Source: Engraulis encrasicolus
Taxonomy: Eukaryota; Chordata; Actinopteri; Clupeiformes; Engraulidae
Length of the DNA: 64,000 nt
Assembly (NCBI RefSeq): GCF_034702125.1
Contig: NC_085868.1
Span: 35,215,061 to 35,279,060 of the forward strand
Direction: 5' to 3'
The notes beneath the pieces are model-generated. The model did no database searches. It was not told the origin of the DNA and saw only the letters and a list, made by a program, of their open reading frames with translations. This document shows positions 25,048 through 38,621 of the stretch, in pieces (position 1 is the stretch's first letter; the number at the start of each line of letters is the position of its first letter). The position numbers and the translations under genes are program-made.

Positions 25048-25238
25048 CATCTCTTTGGGAGACAGCTCATTGGCTGCGAACAAGGCGAAGTTCTTGTAAA
25101 ATTATCCTGAAAGGCGGACATTTTGGCGCGCCGGGGCTTGGTCCTGCCTCGAAGGCTATATCACGCAGTGCCGAGGGCGCGTGATTTTACAAGAACTTCG
25201 CCTTGGTCGCAGTCAATGAGCTGTCTCCATAGAGATGA
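25048..25238. mobile_element. Palindromic MITE, ~60-bp arms
   Basis: The left arm CATCTCTTTGGGAGACAGCT then CATTGGCTGCG...AAGGCGAAGTTCTTGTAAAA is the inverse of 25181-25238 with few mismatches. The GC-rich centre includes GGCGCGCC. Confidence 0.6.
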
Positions 25239-25592
25239 CTCACTCATCTCACTCAAAGAACCGGGGACTCCTACGAGTCCTCTTGTTTTGTAGTGATCTT
25301 GAATACAGTATGAGGCTCACCAGACCCTTCATTAAAAAGATAGGAGCATAAAAGCTTCAGCTTCACATTTAGTATTTGAGACTAGTAATGTAGAGGTACT
25401 TATTTATTACCCAGAACATTAAGGTGTCCTCCATATTACATATATGATACGTACATGAAATGTCACACCTTTGCACCGTCTCCTCAGCACAGAGGCCCTT
25501 GTTGTCAGCAGCTTATTTTACAGTATAAGGTTGGTTTAATAAAACAAAAACTATGAAATGAGAAAACTTACCCTATCTTTCAGAATAGACAT

Positions 25593-26400
25593 ACACTCAC
25601 CGGCCACTTCATTAGGAACACCTCTCTAGTGCTGGGTTGGACCCCCTTTTGCCTTCAGAACTGCCTGCAACAATACTTGGGTAGGCTGTGGCATTCCAAC
25701 AAAGATAAATTGGTTCTATTTGGCCCAAATTGTGCTAAGAAAATGTCTTTATGCCATTATATTCCCAGCCTGAAATGTTGATGTAAGGCAGGGTTGACCC
25801 ATGTTTTCATGTTGTTGACACCAAATTCTGACCATTCCACCTGAGTGTTGCAGTTGATATCAAGACTCATCAGACCAGGCAACATTTTTCCGATCTTCTA
25901 GTGTCGTTTATGGTGAGCCTGTCCAAATTGTTGCCTCATTTTCCTGTTCTTAGCTGACAGGAGTGGCACCAAATATGGTTTTCCCATTTGCCTCAAAATT
26001 TGATGTCCTGTGAAATCAGGGATTCTCCTATGCATGCCTCGGTTGTAATGAGTGGTTATTGGACTTAATTTTGCCTTTGTATCAGGTCAAATCAGTCTGG
26101 TCATTTTCCTCTGACCTCTACCATCAACAAGGCCCACAGAATCGATGCTCACTGCATTTTTTTTCTTTCTCGCACCATTCTTTGTAAACCCTAGAGATGG
26201 TTGTGTGTGAATATCCCAGTAGATCAGTATTTTCTGAAATACTCAAATCAAGCCCTTTCAGCTTGACAGCCATGCCATGTTCAAAGTTATTTAAATAACC
26301 TTTCTTCCCCATTATGATGCTCTGTTAACTGCATCAGATCATCTCAAATCAACCATCACCATGTGATTAACTGATATAAAATTTGCCTCAATGAGCAGTT
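25593..26400 (-). mobile_element. Tc1-like element remnant
   Basis: The plus-strand start ACACTCACCGGCCACTTCAT is the known end of a widespread fish Tc1-like family. The minus strand carries the decayed transposase start at 26312. The other end is not clearly seen. The same family appears as a short non-autonomous element at 40147-40743. Confidence 0.7.
26100..26312 (-). pseudogene. Tc1-like transposase N-terminal fragment
   Basis: The minus strand reads MGKKGYLNNFEHGMAVKLKG, then LSISENTDLLGYSHTTISRV, then YKEWCEKEKKCSE. This is the helix-turn-helix start of a common fish Tc1-like transposase. The frame breaks soon after, so it is a dead copy. Confidence 0.8.
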
Positions 26401-27099
26401 GTAACAGATATTCTTGGATTCTAGGATATTCTTGATGTGCAGTGTTGCCATTTGCCATCAGTTCATTTAGATGCCTTGAAACAACAATTTGAGTATTGTA
26501 CAACAATGTCCTCCCAACAATCCCCCAGAAACAATACTTTTGAGGTTTTGGTACGATAATTCAGCCATTTCTATCTGACAACACTGTTGATGTGTGACTT
26601 AAATTACACACGCGACCGAGTGAACATACTTTCTTCCAAACAGTCAGAGCACTACACAATACTCGAGGTATAATGTAGGAAGGAGAGAGCCAACAGGCTT
26701 CTCATTCACATTTCATTGTTTGACTCAACATAGACATTTCCCATCATTGTTCTCGGCATGTTGTTTGACTCAACTTGGGTGTCCAACCGTGTGCAAAATT
26801 CTCAAAAGATACAGGCAAGGCGCTACTGCATATCCTGCGTATCCTGCAGCAAGCATGTCCCGGGCCTAAATGCATCCCATGTACCATTTTCACTGTGGGG
26901 TATGGTGTGGGTCCTGCAATGCATGGGAAATTCTGCTGTGGCGATGCATACTTAGTTGACCTGAATTATTACAACATACTATATATCGGGAATGGAATAT
27001 GGCAGTAACAAAAACATGTGACAGCTTCTGAACCAATCTCATGGCAGAATTGCTGTGTACGTCCCAAACACAGTTGTCAGTACTCTTACGATTACATAC

Positions 27100-29620
27100 A
27101 GTATACATCCCACTCATGCCCCCCAGTGGCACAACAATGGTCTATCAACTACAGAGGTGTCTACTTATATACCCCCATCAGCCTTCAGGGCTCTGAACTT
27201 TTTTAGACAGGGGGTAGATTCCAATGTACAGACTTCCATCCTCCCTTGCTCATTTGCCTGCTTGTGACCTCCCGATGATGTCACTGACGACAGAAAATGA
27301 ATTCAATATCTTGAAAAATCACAATTATAATGTAATTTTCTCATTTGCAATTGGGATGGTGAATGGAAAAACAGTCCCCATAAAGTTGTTGTGGCCAGGC
27401 TGACCCCTGGCAAACTTTATTGTTTTCTCCATGGAGGCAGGGCGACAAGCACAAGTGGAGGATGGGAGTGGGCATATTGGAATGCACAAGCAATGAACAT
27501 AGTGGTAGAACATGGCACTAGAGGGGTCACAGGCAAAGGTGTAGGTTTGGCTTGGAAAGTGGTGGGGACAGTATAAGGGCAAATTGTCTATAGTAAGCTA
27601 TTTCTGCATTGTATTTGTGTGAAAATGATGGGGACACCAACCCACCCCCCACCCCCATCTCCCCATCCACACCTAAAATTACACCCATGCATCACAGGAA
27701 TCCCTGACAGCACGGGAAAACGGCAAGTGCAGCCTCAATCATGTGCTCTTCAGCCAATGCAAATCAATGGAGAGCATGCCCACCTCTGTCAAAAAATAGC
27801 CTAAACTGTGTGACTATAACACATTACACGGACCACCTTGAAATGTCAGTGTAAATATCTACTAAAATCGTACAAATCAATGAACATTTTACTTGCAGTA
27901 TTAGCCACACATTTAAACCCTGTATAGTATGTCAATATAACTGTTTGACATTATTAAGCCATTTTTGACAGAGATGAGCCCCTTCTTCATTCATTTACAC
28001 TGCACGGGTCTACCTCCAAACAATGGCTTCCAGGATTGCTGTGACAATCGAGAGTATGGCGTTCTACCTCTAAAAAGGCAAGTGAATTTCAAAGGATAGG
28101 CCTACTCAGAAACTTTCAATGGGAATGAATTGTTGCTCAGAGTATAAAGAATGTTTAACCAGAAACATCCTGGGATAGAACTAAGAAAATCTTTGGTTTA
28201 ACTGTTTTCATTCCCTGGCGATGTGGTCTTTGACTACACATTACTTTTTTAGACATTACCGGTATTCAATTCCTTGCTTTTGTTCTCATTTGATAAAAGG
28301 CAAGCTTAGTGTAGTCTGCATGACAAATTCTTCTGTTTTCCCCTTTGGACATAATGCGATTAGAATAGGTCTTAAGACTCCAAGGTGGGACAGTTCCAGT
28401 ACTTTGTTTGTGAATTCAAATGACCCCACATTCCAGGCCCGAATGAGGACCTTCATGTACAAGTCTATGTGCAGATTAAATGAATGAATGAAGTACTGGA
28501 ATAATAACATTGACAATGACACTCAATACCACTGTGACGTCTGGAAATATGGGAAAAGCCAGCTGTATGTTTATTATTATCTTTATTATTATTCCAAAGT
28601 ATATTATAAATGACTGTAGGTTTGTGGGTGGTGGGTGGGAATATTGCATAGGAAATGTTTGTTGTTACAAGACATTAAACGTACTGACTGGACTGAGGAC
28701 TACATCAGCAATGCCCGTGTCTCTGGCACCCACTGCATATCTGGAGTTATCTTGACCATGTTCTTATTTCAGAAGAAAACACCTGGCTAGTTTCTGTACA
28801 AATGAACGGTGCATGGTCGATTCACGGTCACATCATATCTGTTTACAAACAGTGAAGGGATCTATTCTTACCATTACATCCCACTCATGCCCCCTAGTGG
28901 CACAATGATGATCCATCAACTACAAAGGTGTCCACTGCTATACCCATATTAGCCTGCGGGTGCACTCAACCCGTCACTGGCTCTGAACTTTGTTATAGAC
29001 CCGTTCAGAGTCAACGTGCTCATGAATGCGTGCGCATCGTTGACTCAAACACACCGGAGATATTGTAAGGATATTACGAGAGACTCCACTTTTCTGGGTG
29101 GTACTACACTCTAGGGGGAGAGCAGACTCCATTCAAAAAGAGCGGGCTGCTGCACTCAAAGTCGTTTCTCGACAGCGGCCACTAGGAGAATTGAAGGCAT
29201 GGGTAAAATCGGGAGTGGTGATTCTGTATTTAATACTGGGTGACAGTACAGACACTAAAGAGAGAAAAACTGCCGTTCTGAAGCGTATACGTTGATAAAA
29301 AATAGAGATTCCAAAAAGTACACTTGTCATGCTATTTTGAGAGGGAAGAGGCAGTTCCACAACCATAGGAGATGTTTGTTGTTACAAGACATTAAGCTAC
29401 TGACTGGACTGATGACATCACCAGGAATACCCGTGTCCGTGGTGCCCACTGCATATCTGAGGTTAGCGAGAGCATCCGTTATCTCATTTCGGGAAAAAAC
29501 ACCTGTCGAGTCTCTGTACAAGTGAACGGGGCATGGACAATTTTGAGGTAGCGGTGCGCACACAGCCAAATTACGTCATACCTGTTTACAAGCTCTAAAG
29601 GGGTCTATACAGTTAGACAG
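27100..29620. repeat. Locally duplicated unclassified repeat
   Basis: 28655-28840 and 29370-29560 share GTTTGTTGTTACAAGACATT and CCACTGCATATCTG with about 80% identity. 27105-27200 and 28877-28990 share ATCCCACTCATGCCCCC. 27720-28080 resembles the hAT-type element at 35055. No host exon is convincing. Confidence 0.45.
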
Positions 29621-31429
29621 ACAAGTCAAATGATACAGCTTATATGTTTATTCAGAACATATGGCTCTGAGTGTATGTGCAGTCTTCCTGATCAATGGAA
29701 TTGATTAAATGGAATGGAATGGAATTGTTCTGTTGTGAACAGAAGTGGTTAGCATTTGCAATGTATCAACAATGAAGGTGTGAGCTTTATTGTATTTGGC
29801 TGTAGAAAATTGTCAATAGTCATGGCAACCAATGCATTTCTGCTGTCCGGATTTTATTTATTTATTATTTTAAAACCTCTCATTTTCAATGGGAATAAGG
29901 AAGTTTACGGAATGTTTAACTATGTTTTTATTCCCTTAGGATGTGGATGTGGTCTTTGTCAATGACAAAGATGACAAAAATGAAATAGTAGAGTACGTTC
30001 CCTCTGGTAGATGTTCAGAAAATAGTCTTAGGTAGGCCTACTGTGCTGAGACTATTTTGAAGCTATTTCACAGCTTTGTCTCTTGTCACATTTGAATGAA
30101 AACAAGTTTTGTTCAACAGTTACTGTTATTTACTCTGCTACATGTACATCAGCAAAAACACAGGCTAGAGGAAACAATCGACCACAGACCAAACTTGAAT
30201 AGCAGGATGATACAGTTGAGTGTTTTTGTTCTCGTTTTCCAGTTCCTGTAAGGCCTTGTTCTTTTTCAATAAACCGTGAGAACTGACAAGTAGGCAGCAC
30301 CTCAAAAAGACCAATAATTGTCATGTTAAAGGGATGTTAGGACTGTTTGCCACATAGCCAGGGTAGAGACTATATTGCTCACAAAAGATATTAAGATTAA
30401 GTTATAGCCTAATGAATGGGTAAGGAAGGTAAAGAGAAAGGTCAATTATAATGGATTTTACTTTGATTGTGACTTTGTGTCAGAGTCTCAATTTAGAGTT
30501 AAAAAAAGATAAATAAATTAATCTTTTGCGTTTCATGCACATTGTGTGCACAACGACTGACACTGATATCCAATCTATAGAGAGCCAGCAGGCAAAACCA
30601 CATGTCTCTCATGCCCTTCATGTTGACTTCTTTTTCATTGTTTTGTGCCATCATTGCTGAAAATACAGTAATGTTACACTGTCTTGTCTTTGTTGTTAAT
30701 CAAAAACATACTGCATTAGTTCCATAAACATTTGGGTACATATACAAACAGTGTTTTTGTTTTCTCTCATATCCAATTGGTTAGTATGCCATCATGTGGC
30801 TCTCCAATGGTGGTGATGAAACTCGTTGACCCTCTTTATCATGAAAGTTACCCATCCCTGTGTTTGGACATGCGTATATTTGTGGTCATTGTGGGACTGC
30901 CCTCACATCTAACCACCATGACCATCTGCCTTTAGCGGCATACTGTAGCTTTGCTTTCCTCTCTGGCAGAAAAATCAAAATGGCGCTGAAGAAACAACAC
31001 CTGAAGTGGGCCTTCATCGGACTGAACATCATACTCACGGTAAGTCTCCAAACTGAGCTTATGAGGCACGGCTTTGATTAGGCAAAGTACACAGGTGTCA
31101 AAAGTGAAAGTCATTTACGGTGTAAGAACAAAACTAGCGCATGATTTACATAGCTGTTACACCTAATCAGGTACATACTGTGTAGACTGTGTTACTGAAA
31201 AACATTGAAACACTTACAACAATCCACCACAATTTTTATACAAAACAGTGCAGAGTCAGCTGATTGTAAGACAAACTGGTCTACTGTTTACTCAGTGAAG
31301 TTACCTGTTGGAATGAAACAGGTTTCCTTTTTTTACTTCTACTTTTACTTTTCACATCTCTGGCAAAGTAAGTATTCATTTTGTCAAACACTTGCAACAT
31401 GTAAAGTGGTTCTAACATTCTGGCATTCT

Positions 31430-31570
31430 GGCCTTGGCCAACCGGTAGGGCACTCGCCTGCCATGCGGCTCACCGCGATTCGATTCCCGTCCCGTGTCCT
31501 TTGCCGACCCCTCCCTGTCTGTCTTCCAATTCACATCCTGTCCACCTCACACTGTCCTATTAAATACATT
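31430..31570 (+). mobile_element. tRNA-derived SINE
   Basis: A pol III-like A box region (CCGGTAGGGCACTCGCC) is followed by a B box (CGATTCGATTCCCG), then CCTTTGCCGACCCCTCCC. Not a functional tRNA: no acceptor stem or anticodon arm closes. In intron 1 of the second tetraspanin-like gene. Confidence 0.7.
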
Positions 31571-32950
31571 CGAAAAAGACTGTTTTGCAATGTTACAGTA
31601 AAACAAAACTAATTCAACGGCTGCTATTCTGTTTTGAAGAACATGTTGCACTAAACAACAGATGGTACTTACGAATAATAATGAAAATATTCAGTAATTA
31701 TTAGAAAAATGATTCAGTCACATCACAGTTTTAACCTATGAATGCTAAATGTTTCCTAAATTCTAGAGTGTGGTTTGAAATCATCAACACCACATTGCTG
31801 CGGGAAGTTGCTTGGTTCCACCAGCATTGTTTTATTCATTTGAATACAATCCCTTGCTGAGAGCATATGTAGGCCCTATGGGCATTGGGTACGTAGTTTA
31901 ATTTCACATTTTCAAAAAAAAATGTACTCTTTTGTGTTTAGTATGAAAATATAGGCAACAATTCAATAAAATATACAATACTAACAGCATTTTCGTGGGT
32001 ATATTATTTTAAAGCAATACCATGTTTTTTTGGTTCATGAATCTAGCATGGTAACAACTATCAGCGTTTTCACACCTGGTCCCCTTCAGCCGCCTAAGCA
32101 AACTCAGAATAGTGACTCAGCATGAATCTAGCATGGTGACTTCACTCTTCCATCGTCTTTGGGATGTAACATGTGTGTGTGTCTCTCTCCATTAGCAAAA
32201 GAAGGGTCAAAATGACTGTCAATAGTAAGTAAAAGTTTATTTTTAAAAAACCCTTTCAAATGTCTTTTTCTCCTTGTCTATAGATTTTTGGTGTGGTGGT
32301 TTTCATTCTTGCAATTAAGATGGACGTGAGCCTTCAAACTAAGCTCAGGGTATGCCTCTGTCACATTCTTATATAGGGTTTTCACACCTGGTCCCCTTTA
32401 AGAGAACCAAACTCAGTCCTCCTTAAGTGGACCAAAAAGCGAACCGACTGCAAAAGGACTCAGTTTTTGTTCTTATTGTGAGTGTATTACAAGAAGAACT
32501 GGCTGATCTTTCTGGTCCTGGTATCTTTTATGGTGTCTCACTCTTTTTTTATCACACCCGGTCCTCTAGAGCCCTTCTTGAGTGATTACTCCTAGTCACA
32601 AGTGTAACTTGTCACAACTCAAAAGCGAACCAAACTGAGACCATGTCAACCAAGGTCTCAATACGGTTCGCTTCCGAGGGGTCTGGGTATGCTTTGGAGC
32701 GTTCACATATGCGGCAAAAATGCTGAGTCACTAGGCCTACTCTGCGGTCGCGTAGGCAGCTGAAAGGGGCCAAGTGTGACAACACTGATATTTACAAAGA
32801 GCTCATTCCCACACAAATTAAAATTCAGCGCGTTATGACTTTGTAGTGCAAAATAACATGGAGCATCACTTTCATACTTTCATGCAGGAAGCCTATGGCC
32901 AATTCGCGTGGATACAGGCACCCTTTTGGCCTCTGGCTTTTGGACTCCTG

Positions 32951-34440
32951 CCCATGGCCGGATTAACCATATGGGCACACGGCACAGTGCCCAGGGCATC
33001 AAGCATTCCCAGCCGGTGGGGGGCATCACAGGAGAAGAAACTTTTTTTTTTCATTAATGTTTGTAGACTTAAAATGGTTAAACATGACACTGTTATATAC
33101 CGTATTCATATAAAATTCACTATTAAAACATAATGTCATAAGGGCAACGATATCATCATTCTGAGCAATAGTGTCCTGTGACAATCATCCCCCCTCCCTC
33201 AACCTGTCAGTTGAGCCGTTCCACCTGTCGTGAAATGTATCATGTTTTTAAAAAGCCCGCGGTTGTAGAAAAGAAAAATGGACAGACATCAGTTGAGTGG
33301 TTGTGTGAAGAGAAAAGTTTAACAAGAGAAAGACCCCAGGCGTTTAGCCTTGTGACTAGACTTGTGTAGATAATTGGAGTGCGAGGCTGAGGATTTCATG
33401 CACTGGATGATGGAGAGGAAGAGATCAGGAAGGAACTCCTTGTGGACGTGCTGTTGGGTGTTTTTGGTGTGCTCAGAAACTGTAAGTCTTGGATATATCT
33501 TGGTTGTGTGTCACCTGTTTAATATTAGGTTGTAGAAGGTTATGATTAATGTCCAGAGATTTCGCCGACGTTTCGTTTAAATGCGTCTTAATGCGCTTGC
33601 CGCGCTATAATCGCATGTTAACTTAGCCTACAATTGATGAATTCCTGCCGTGTGAGAGCGTCTAATCAGCAGGTTGGTGTCTATTACCGTAGTGTGTGTA
33701 GGCTATACCACGTATGAGTAGGCTACATGTCTCTATTTAGTAATTTCATGTAGGTCTACAGTGTCTAGTTAGCTATTAGTGTAGCCCATGATTAGCTATG
33801 ATTTGCCATTATGTTGCATGCAGTCATAGCCTACGTTTCTAAGGGGCAGTGTTGTTGGGTTTTTTGTTGTTAAATTTTTAGAAACCACAACTTAAGTCAC
33901 AATTACAACCTCCTTCATCACAATTACAAGTAGTTTACAGCTGTGAAGCTCATAGACCATAACCTCCCAACTGTGAACTCCACAAACTTCAATATTGTGG
34001 ACTTGTAGGCCTATCATGCCAGAGTAGGCCTATTTTAGATACCCCACAGTGATTCCTACACATCTCTAAGGATCAATCAAAACATTTTGAATAACCTACA
34101 CATTTGAATATGCTGGATCCTGTTCAAATGGATACACTTGAATATGGAAATAATTGAGTATGGCTGCATTTAAGATTTTTATTGAGACACTCATGTAGGC
34201 CTAGGCCTATTGCATATCGCATAGCCTATTTTGAATAAGACATTTCAATATGCGAGGAAGAAAGACACTGTTTATGTGTACTTTTGCTTATGCTTAGGGC
34301 TACATGCTATGGGTTACTGAAGGCACGGGCAAGGTGCGTCTGTGCGGGCGCGCGCACGTGAGTGGGTGTTTTGTTTTGGGAGGGGGGGGGCACTTGAGGT
34401 TTAGTGCCCAGGGGCATCACATTACCTTAATCTGGCCCTG
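32951..34440. mobile_element. hAT-type non-autonomous element inserted in exon 3 of the second tetraspanin-like gene
   Basis: The insert is 1490 bp and is flanked by CTCCTG on both sides (32945-32950 and 34441-34446). Its ends are related inverted repeats: left CCCATGGCCGGATTAA, and the right end read in reverse CAGGGCCAGATTAA. These match the ends of two shorter elements in this window (18465-18740 and 49428-49711), one of which has an 8-bp target duplication, typical of hAT. No long transposase ORF is seen inside, so it is probably non-autonomous. The flanking duplication here is clear for only 6 bp; the two further bases of an 8-bp site do not match. Confidence 0.7.
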
Positions 34441-34673
34441 CTCCTGTCTGTGGCTGGTCTTGGTTTCCATGGAGCCTTGAAAAACCAGAAGTGGTCCTTG
34501 ATCTCAGTGAGAAAAACACACAAATATATTTTCTTTTATTTAGTTATATACTGTATATCGGCAAACCTTGGCATACAAGCCTGACACCCTAACCGCTTAC
34601 CCATGACAGCCCCAGAGCATATAGGCCTACGCCAAATACAGTCATGGTATAGTGGTAAGGGAGCTGGACTTAA

Positions 34674-37600
34674 CGTGGTGGTTGACTATTTTAGACATTA
34701 AGCCCTGTTTGTGTGACTTCTGGGGTGAATTAAAGATGTTCTCATCACAATTTTGACATTTGGTGCTGAACGGAGAAGTTGGGTATCAAACACTGCAGCC
34801 CCCCCACCTTTAACAGAAAAGACATGGAAAAAGACCTCGAAAAGACATGGAACTCGCCACGTGGTCAGTGGTAAACGGCGATAAATTGATCCGAAAATGG
34901 CAGGGAAATATGCCTTCAAACTGTTGTTTAGCATTTGATGGACCTATTTTTTTCCTGACGCCAGTGAATAGCAGTAGACAGCCAGTAGATGGCGAGAGTG
35001 TGTTGTTTGTGTAGACACCAAGGAGCGAGGTAGAACGGTTTGGTTGCCCCCAGCCATAGAGGTAGAAAATAACACTAGAGGTGACACAGCAATTTGCAAC
35101 AGCACTGGGACATGGCGCATGGAGCCGTAGGTAGTGTAGGCACCTTCAGTAAATGCAAGTCAATGGAGAACCCCTGTCAAAAACTTGACTAAAACTGTGT
35201 GAATATGAAGTAACACATTAATCAAAGACCAGATTTGCAATGTCAGGCTAAATATCTACTTAAATCATGAGTCAATAAAATACATTTGAAACATTTTTAA
35301 AATTCCATATTTTATGAACATAGTTAGCAACACACTTCAACTATTGTCCTTGTATAGTGTGTTGATGGACATTTTCACATGATTAAGCCATTTTTGACAG
35401 AGGTGAGCTTCCTTCTCCATTAATTTCCATTTCTCTGATCTACCTACAGATAATGGCCGCTACAGATTGCCGTAAAAAGGGGGGCGGGGTCACGTCTAGT
35501 GTTATTTTCTACCTCTATGCCCCCAGCACTCAGAAACTGGTGCTGGCTAAAAAAAACTACAGCTTGCATACAAACCCTAGAGAGGAACATAAACAAACAG
35601 AACCCTGTTTCCGGTCGCGTGGAGTAATACTAGTCAAACCAATTAAATCAATGAAGACAATAATGATTGTATCTTCTCTGTAAGCGTATTTCGCTGTCAT
35701 TTTCGAGCCAACGCATCGCTGTCAGTGGCGTTTCTAGCCCAAAATTACCACAGGGAGGGGCCTGACAGGGGCCCACATGTTTTTAGGGGGGTCCATGTAC
35801 CTTATATTGTTCGACCTTACTTTTGCCAAATATCGGCCTTTTTCTAAAACGAGTGGTGCCTAAAATACCTGCAAAAACACCTGCTTCAGCATCTGAAGCA
35901 CATACAAAGCATGTAATTAATTAAATTAAAGACTGCCTCATCTTGCATTAGAACACATTCATTCAGCTCTAACATACAAACTTTCTTCATTTACATTTTT
36001 TTTTTGATTGATGAGCTACTGTAGCTCCTGGCGCTAGGGTCAATGATGAGCTACACAGTATTTGGCATCAATGGGTTAATCAACTTACCTATTTCATATT
36101 TAATCTAACTGTTAAATCACAATGATCTGTATGCGTTGTTTGAAATGCTATACCAATTATTATTATTATTCTGGAAAAAATGTAATGGCAAGAACATACA
36201 AACAAGGCTGGGCGGTTTTGGAAAAAAATGTGTATCACAGTTTTCTTGATGACAAATGATATCACAGTTTTCTGCACGTTTTTCTTTTTTTTGATAAGCG
36301 GCGATTTTTCCCCAAACCTTTCTAACGCAAAGACTGAAATTAAATGTAAAAATCTGATAAAATCATGAATTTAAATTAATCTCCGTTTCTATTTTATCAC
36401 TTTTCATTTCAATAATATTTGTGTAATTTACAGTTTATATTTCCCTATCCAACAAAGTCTCAAATAAGAGAAAATGCAGCATTGCAAAATAGCCTAAAAT
36501 CTCTACCACATGGCAGTCAGTAGTGCCACAGATCTTTCAAGGAAGAAGGGTTAAATGATTGTAAGCAGCTGCTAATTTCTCTGGCAGCTGTTTTGGGCTT
36601 TTTTCCCCAAGACAGCCCAAAACAGCTTATTTCTCATTCTACACCTGGCAACACTAGTTGCTTATTTCTTGTTCTACACCTGGCAACACTGGTTCCTAGG
36701 TCCGTTGTCCTGTTGCTTGAGATTGACTTAAGGGACTCACTAGTTTGACGCCGTGTCGCCCAGGAGGGGCGGGATTTGGGGCAGAACAACAGAAACGAAA
36801 CAGACTGAAGAGACACAGGAAACAAACGGATTTACTTGACATTGTGTGAATATTTCCTTTGAATTAAACGCCAATCCAACGTAGAAGGTATTTTGTCCGG
36901 TAGTTTGTGTCATATGGCGATGCATTTCGCTCCTATTTTGCTCCCAAATCATTTCAAACAGCAATGTAGCAATGTATCTTGTCTGCCCATTGCATTTGTA
37001 CGCTAAGCTACTTTAGCCTATGGCAAAACTCATAAGCAGCCTGAACAGAAGTGCTGCGCACACACAGTTGGGATGGCAATTAAATACCTTTAAGAATCTG
37101 AGAACTGTTGTAGCCCATTAAAATAGCACCACATAGAATTGCCTTTTAACTCAGCCACATAGGCCTACAGTAAGTGCCCAAACCAAATGCATGCCACCAT
37201 TCCGTATAAAACCGGCTTATTCCTCACCTACAGAAACTTTAGGAAATGAATTGTTTCCTCACTTCAGCATATAGTCCAATTCCATTTAAGTCCAGCAATG
37301 ATAGCTCCAAAAATGTTCAGAAGTTCTAGCTCACAAGTCTGCAGGTCACCGCTTGCAGCAGGTGGAACAGCCCGCGACTCTAGTTGTATGCGTGTAGGGG
37401 CAGTGGCAGCACCTCACCCGAGCCTGGGGGCAAAGTATTGACGAAGGTCCCCCTACCCAACACGTGTAATGTCATTGGGACCCAATTCTGTACCCCCTCT
37501 GTGCCTGTGCCTGGGACAACTGAACCTCCTAGTCCCTTCCTGTATGTGTTGCGCTTGGAATCCGTCAATGCACGTTGCAAACCTGTTCCGCTCTTTGGCC

Positions 37601-37956
37601 AGCGGTTAGACATTATAATTTTTTATATCATTGGCTGGTGCAGGGGCCCTCGGGGGCCAGGACCAATTCTACAGGGGCCCAGGCCCACCCTGGCCCCTGT
37701 CTACGCCAATGATCGCTGTCCACCTCTGACCACTCGGTGAGTTTCATATCTCTGCAAACGAAAGTTTAGGCTAATGCTGTTTTAGGATTGTGCTTGAGTG
37801 CTAGATTGGAGTCTGTGTAAAGGTGGGGGGTCTGCAGTCTTGGTTACCCAAATGCTCCGTTCAGCACCAAATGTCAAAATTGTGATGAGACCATATCTAA
37901 TTCACCCCAGAAGTCACAAAAACAGGGCTTAATGTCTAAAATAGCGAACCACCACT
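34674..37956. mobile_element. TTAA-flanked element with ~140-bp inverted repeats
   Basis: TTAA at 34670-34673 and 37957-37960. The left end CGTGGTGGTTGACTATTTTA and the right end reversed AGTGGTGGTTCGCTATTTTA continue as inverted repeats for about 140 bp at some 90% identity. TTAA fits piggyBac or Kolobok. No transposase frame is left, and the interior holds other repeats. Confidence 0.75.
35055..35519. mobile_element. hAT-type MITE with 8-bp target duplication
   Basis: CATAGAGGTAGAAAATAACA at the left and TGTTATTTTCTACCTCTATG at the right are perfect inverted ends. CCCCCAGC is duplicated at 35047-35054 and 35520-35527. Nested in the 34674-37956 element. Confidence 0.9.
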
Positions 37957-38621
37957 TTAAGTTCAGAGGGCTGCAGGTTTGACTCCCACTCTGACCTCTT
38001 CCTACACCTCTATCCATGGCTGAAGTGCCCTTGAGCAAGGCACCTAACCCCACACTGTTCCAGGGACTGTAACCAAAACCTTGTCTAAATAGGCCTAACA
38101 CTAAATCGCTTTGGATAAAAAGAGTCTGCTAAGTGTAATGTAATGTAGTAAACATTTCAATATAATATATGATATAGGATAAAAAACACTGTTACCTTCC
38201 ATCTTTTTCCTCAGTTTATCACCGCTAATGTGATCGGTCTGATCACAATGCTAACAACTGGAGCCATGCTAAGCAATATAAAAGCACTGGTAAGTTTCAT
38301 GACACACCACAATGTTGTCAGAATAAAAGCACTGAGTGTAATTAAAATTGATGACAATGTTCTCTGAATGTGTGTACACATTCTAATGCCTGAATGTATG
38401 TAAGTGTGTGTGCTATATACAATATGTTTAATATGTTGTGCAATGCACAAACTACTATAATTTAAGTAGCCCAATTGTGTATGCTGCTGGACACCTAGGC
38501 TACATTTACTTTGGTATAAATACATTTACTTGGATCAATTAAATTCCTATACTCAGGCCCCCCGATTTTTTTTTCAGCTCACCTGCTAAGGCTTTGTGTA
38601 TGAATTAATTATTTTAAGAGC

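Larger units (their letters stand above)
34638..38150 (+). mobile_element. tRNA-derived SINE split by a 3.3-kb element
   Basis: The head (ATGGTATAGTGGTAAGGGAG, 34643-34662) ends at 34673. The rest resumes at 37957: GCTGCAGGTTTGACTCCC (B box), CATGGCTGAAGTGCCCTTGA, CTAAGTGTAATGTAATG. Joining at TTAA gives one continuous SINE. Confidence 0.75.

Noticed and set aside
31430..31510. tRNA gene
   Set aside because: A and B box-like words are present but no cloverleaf closes, and the sequence continues into a shared SINE body.
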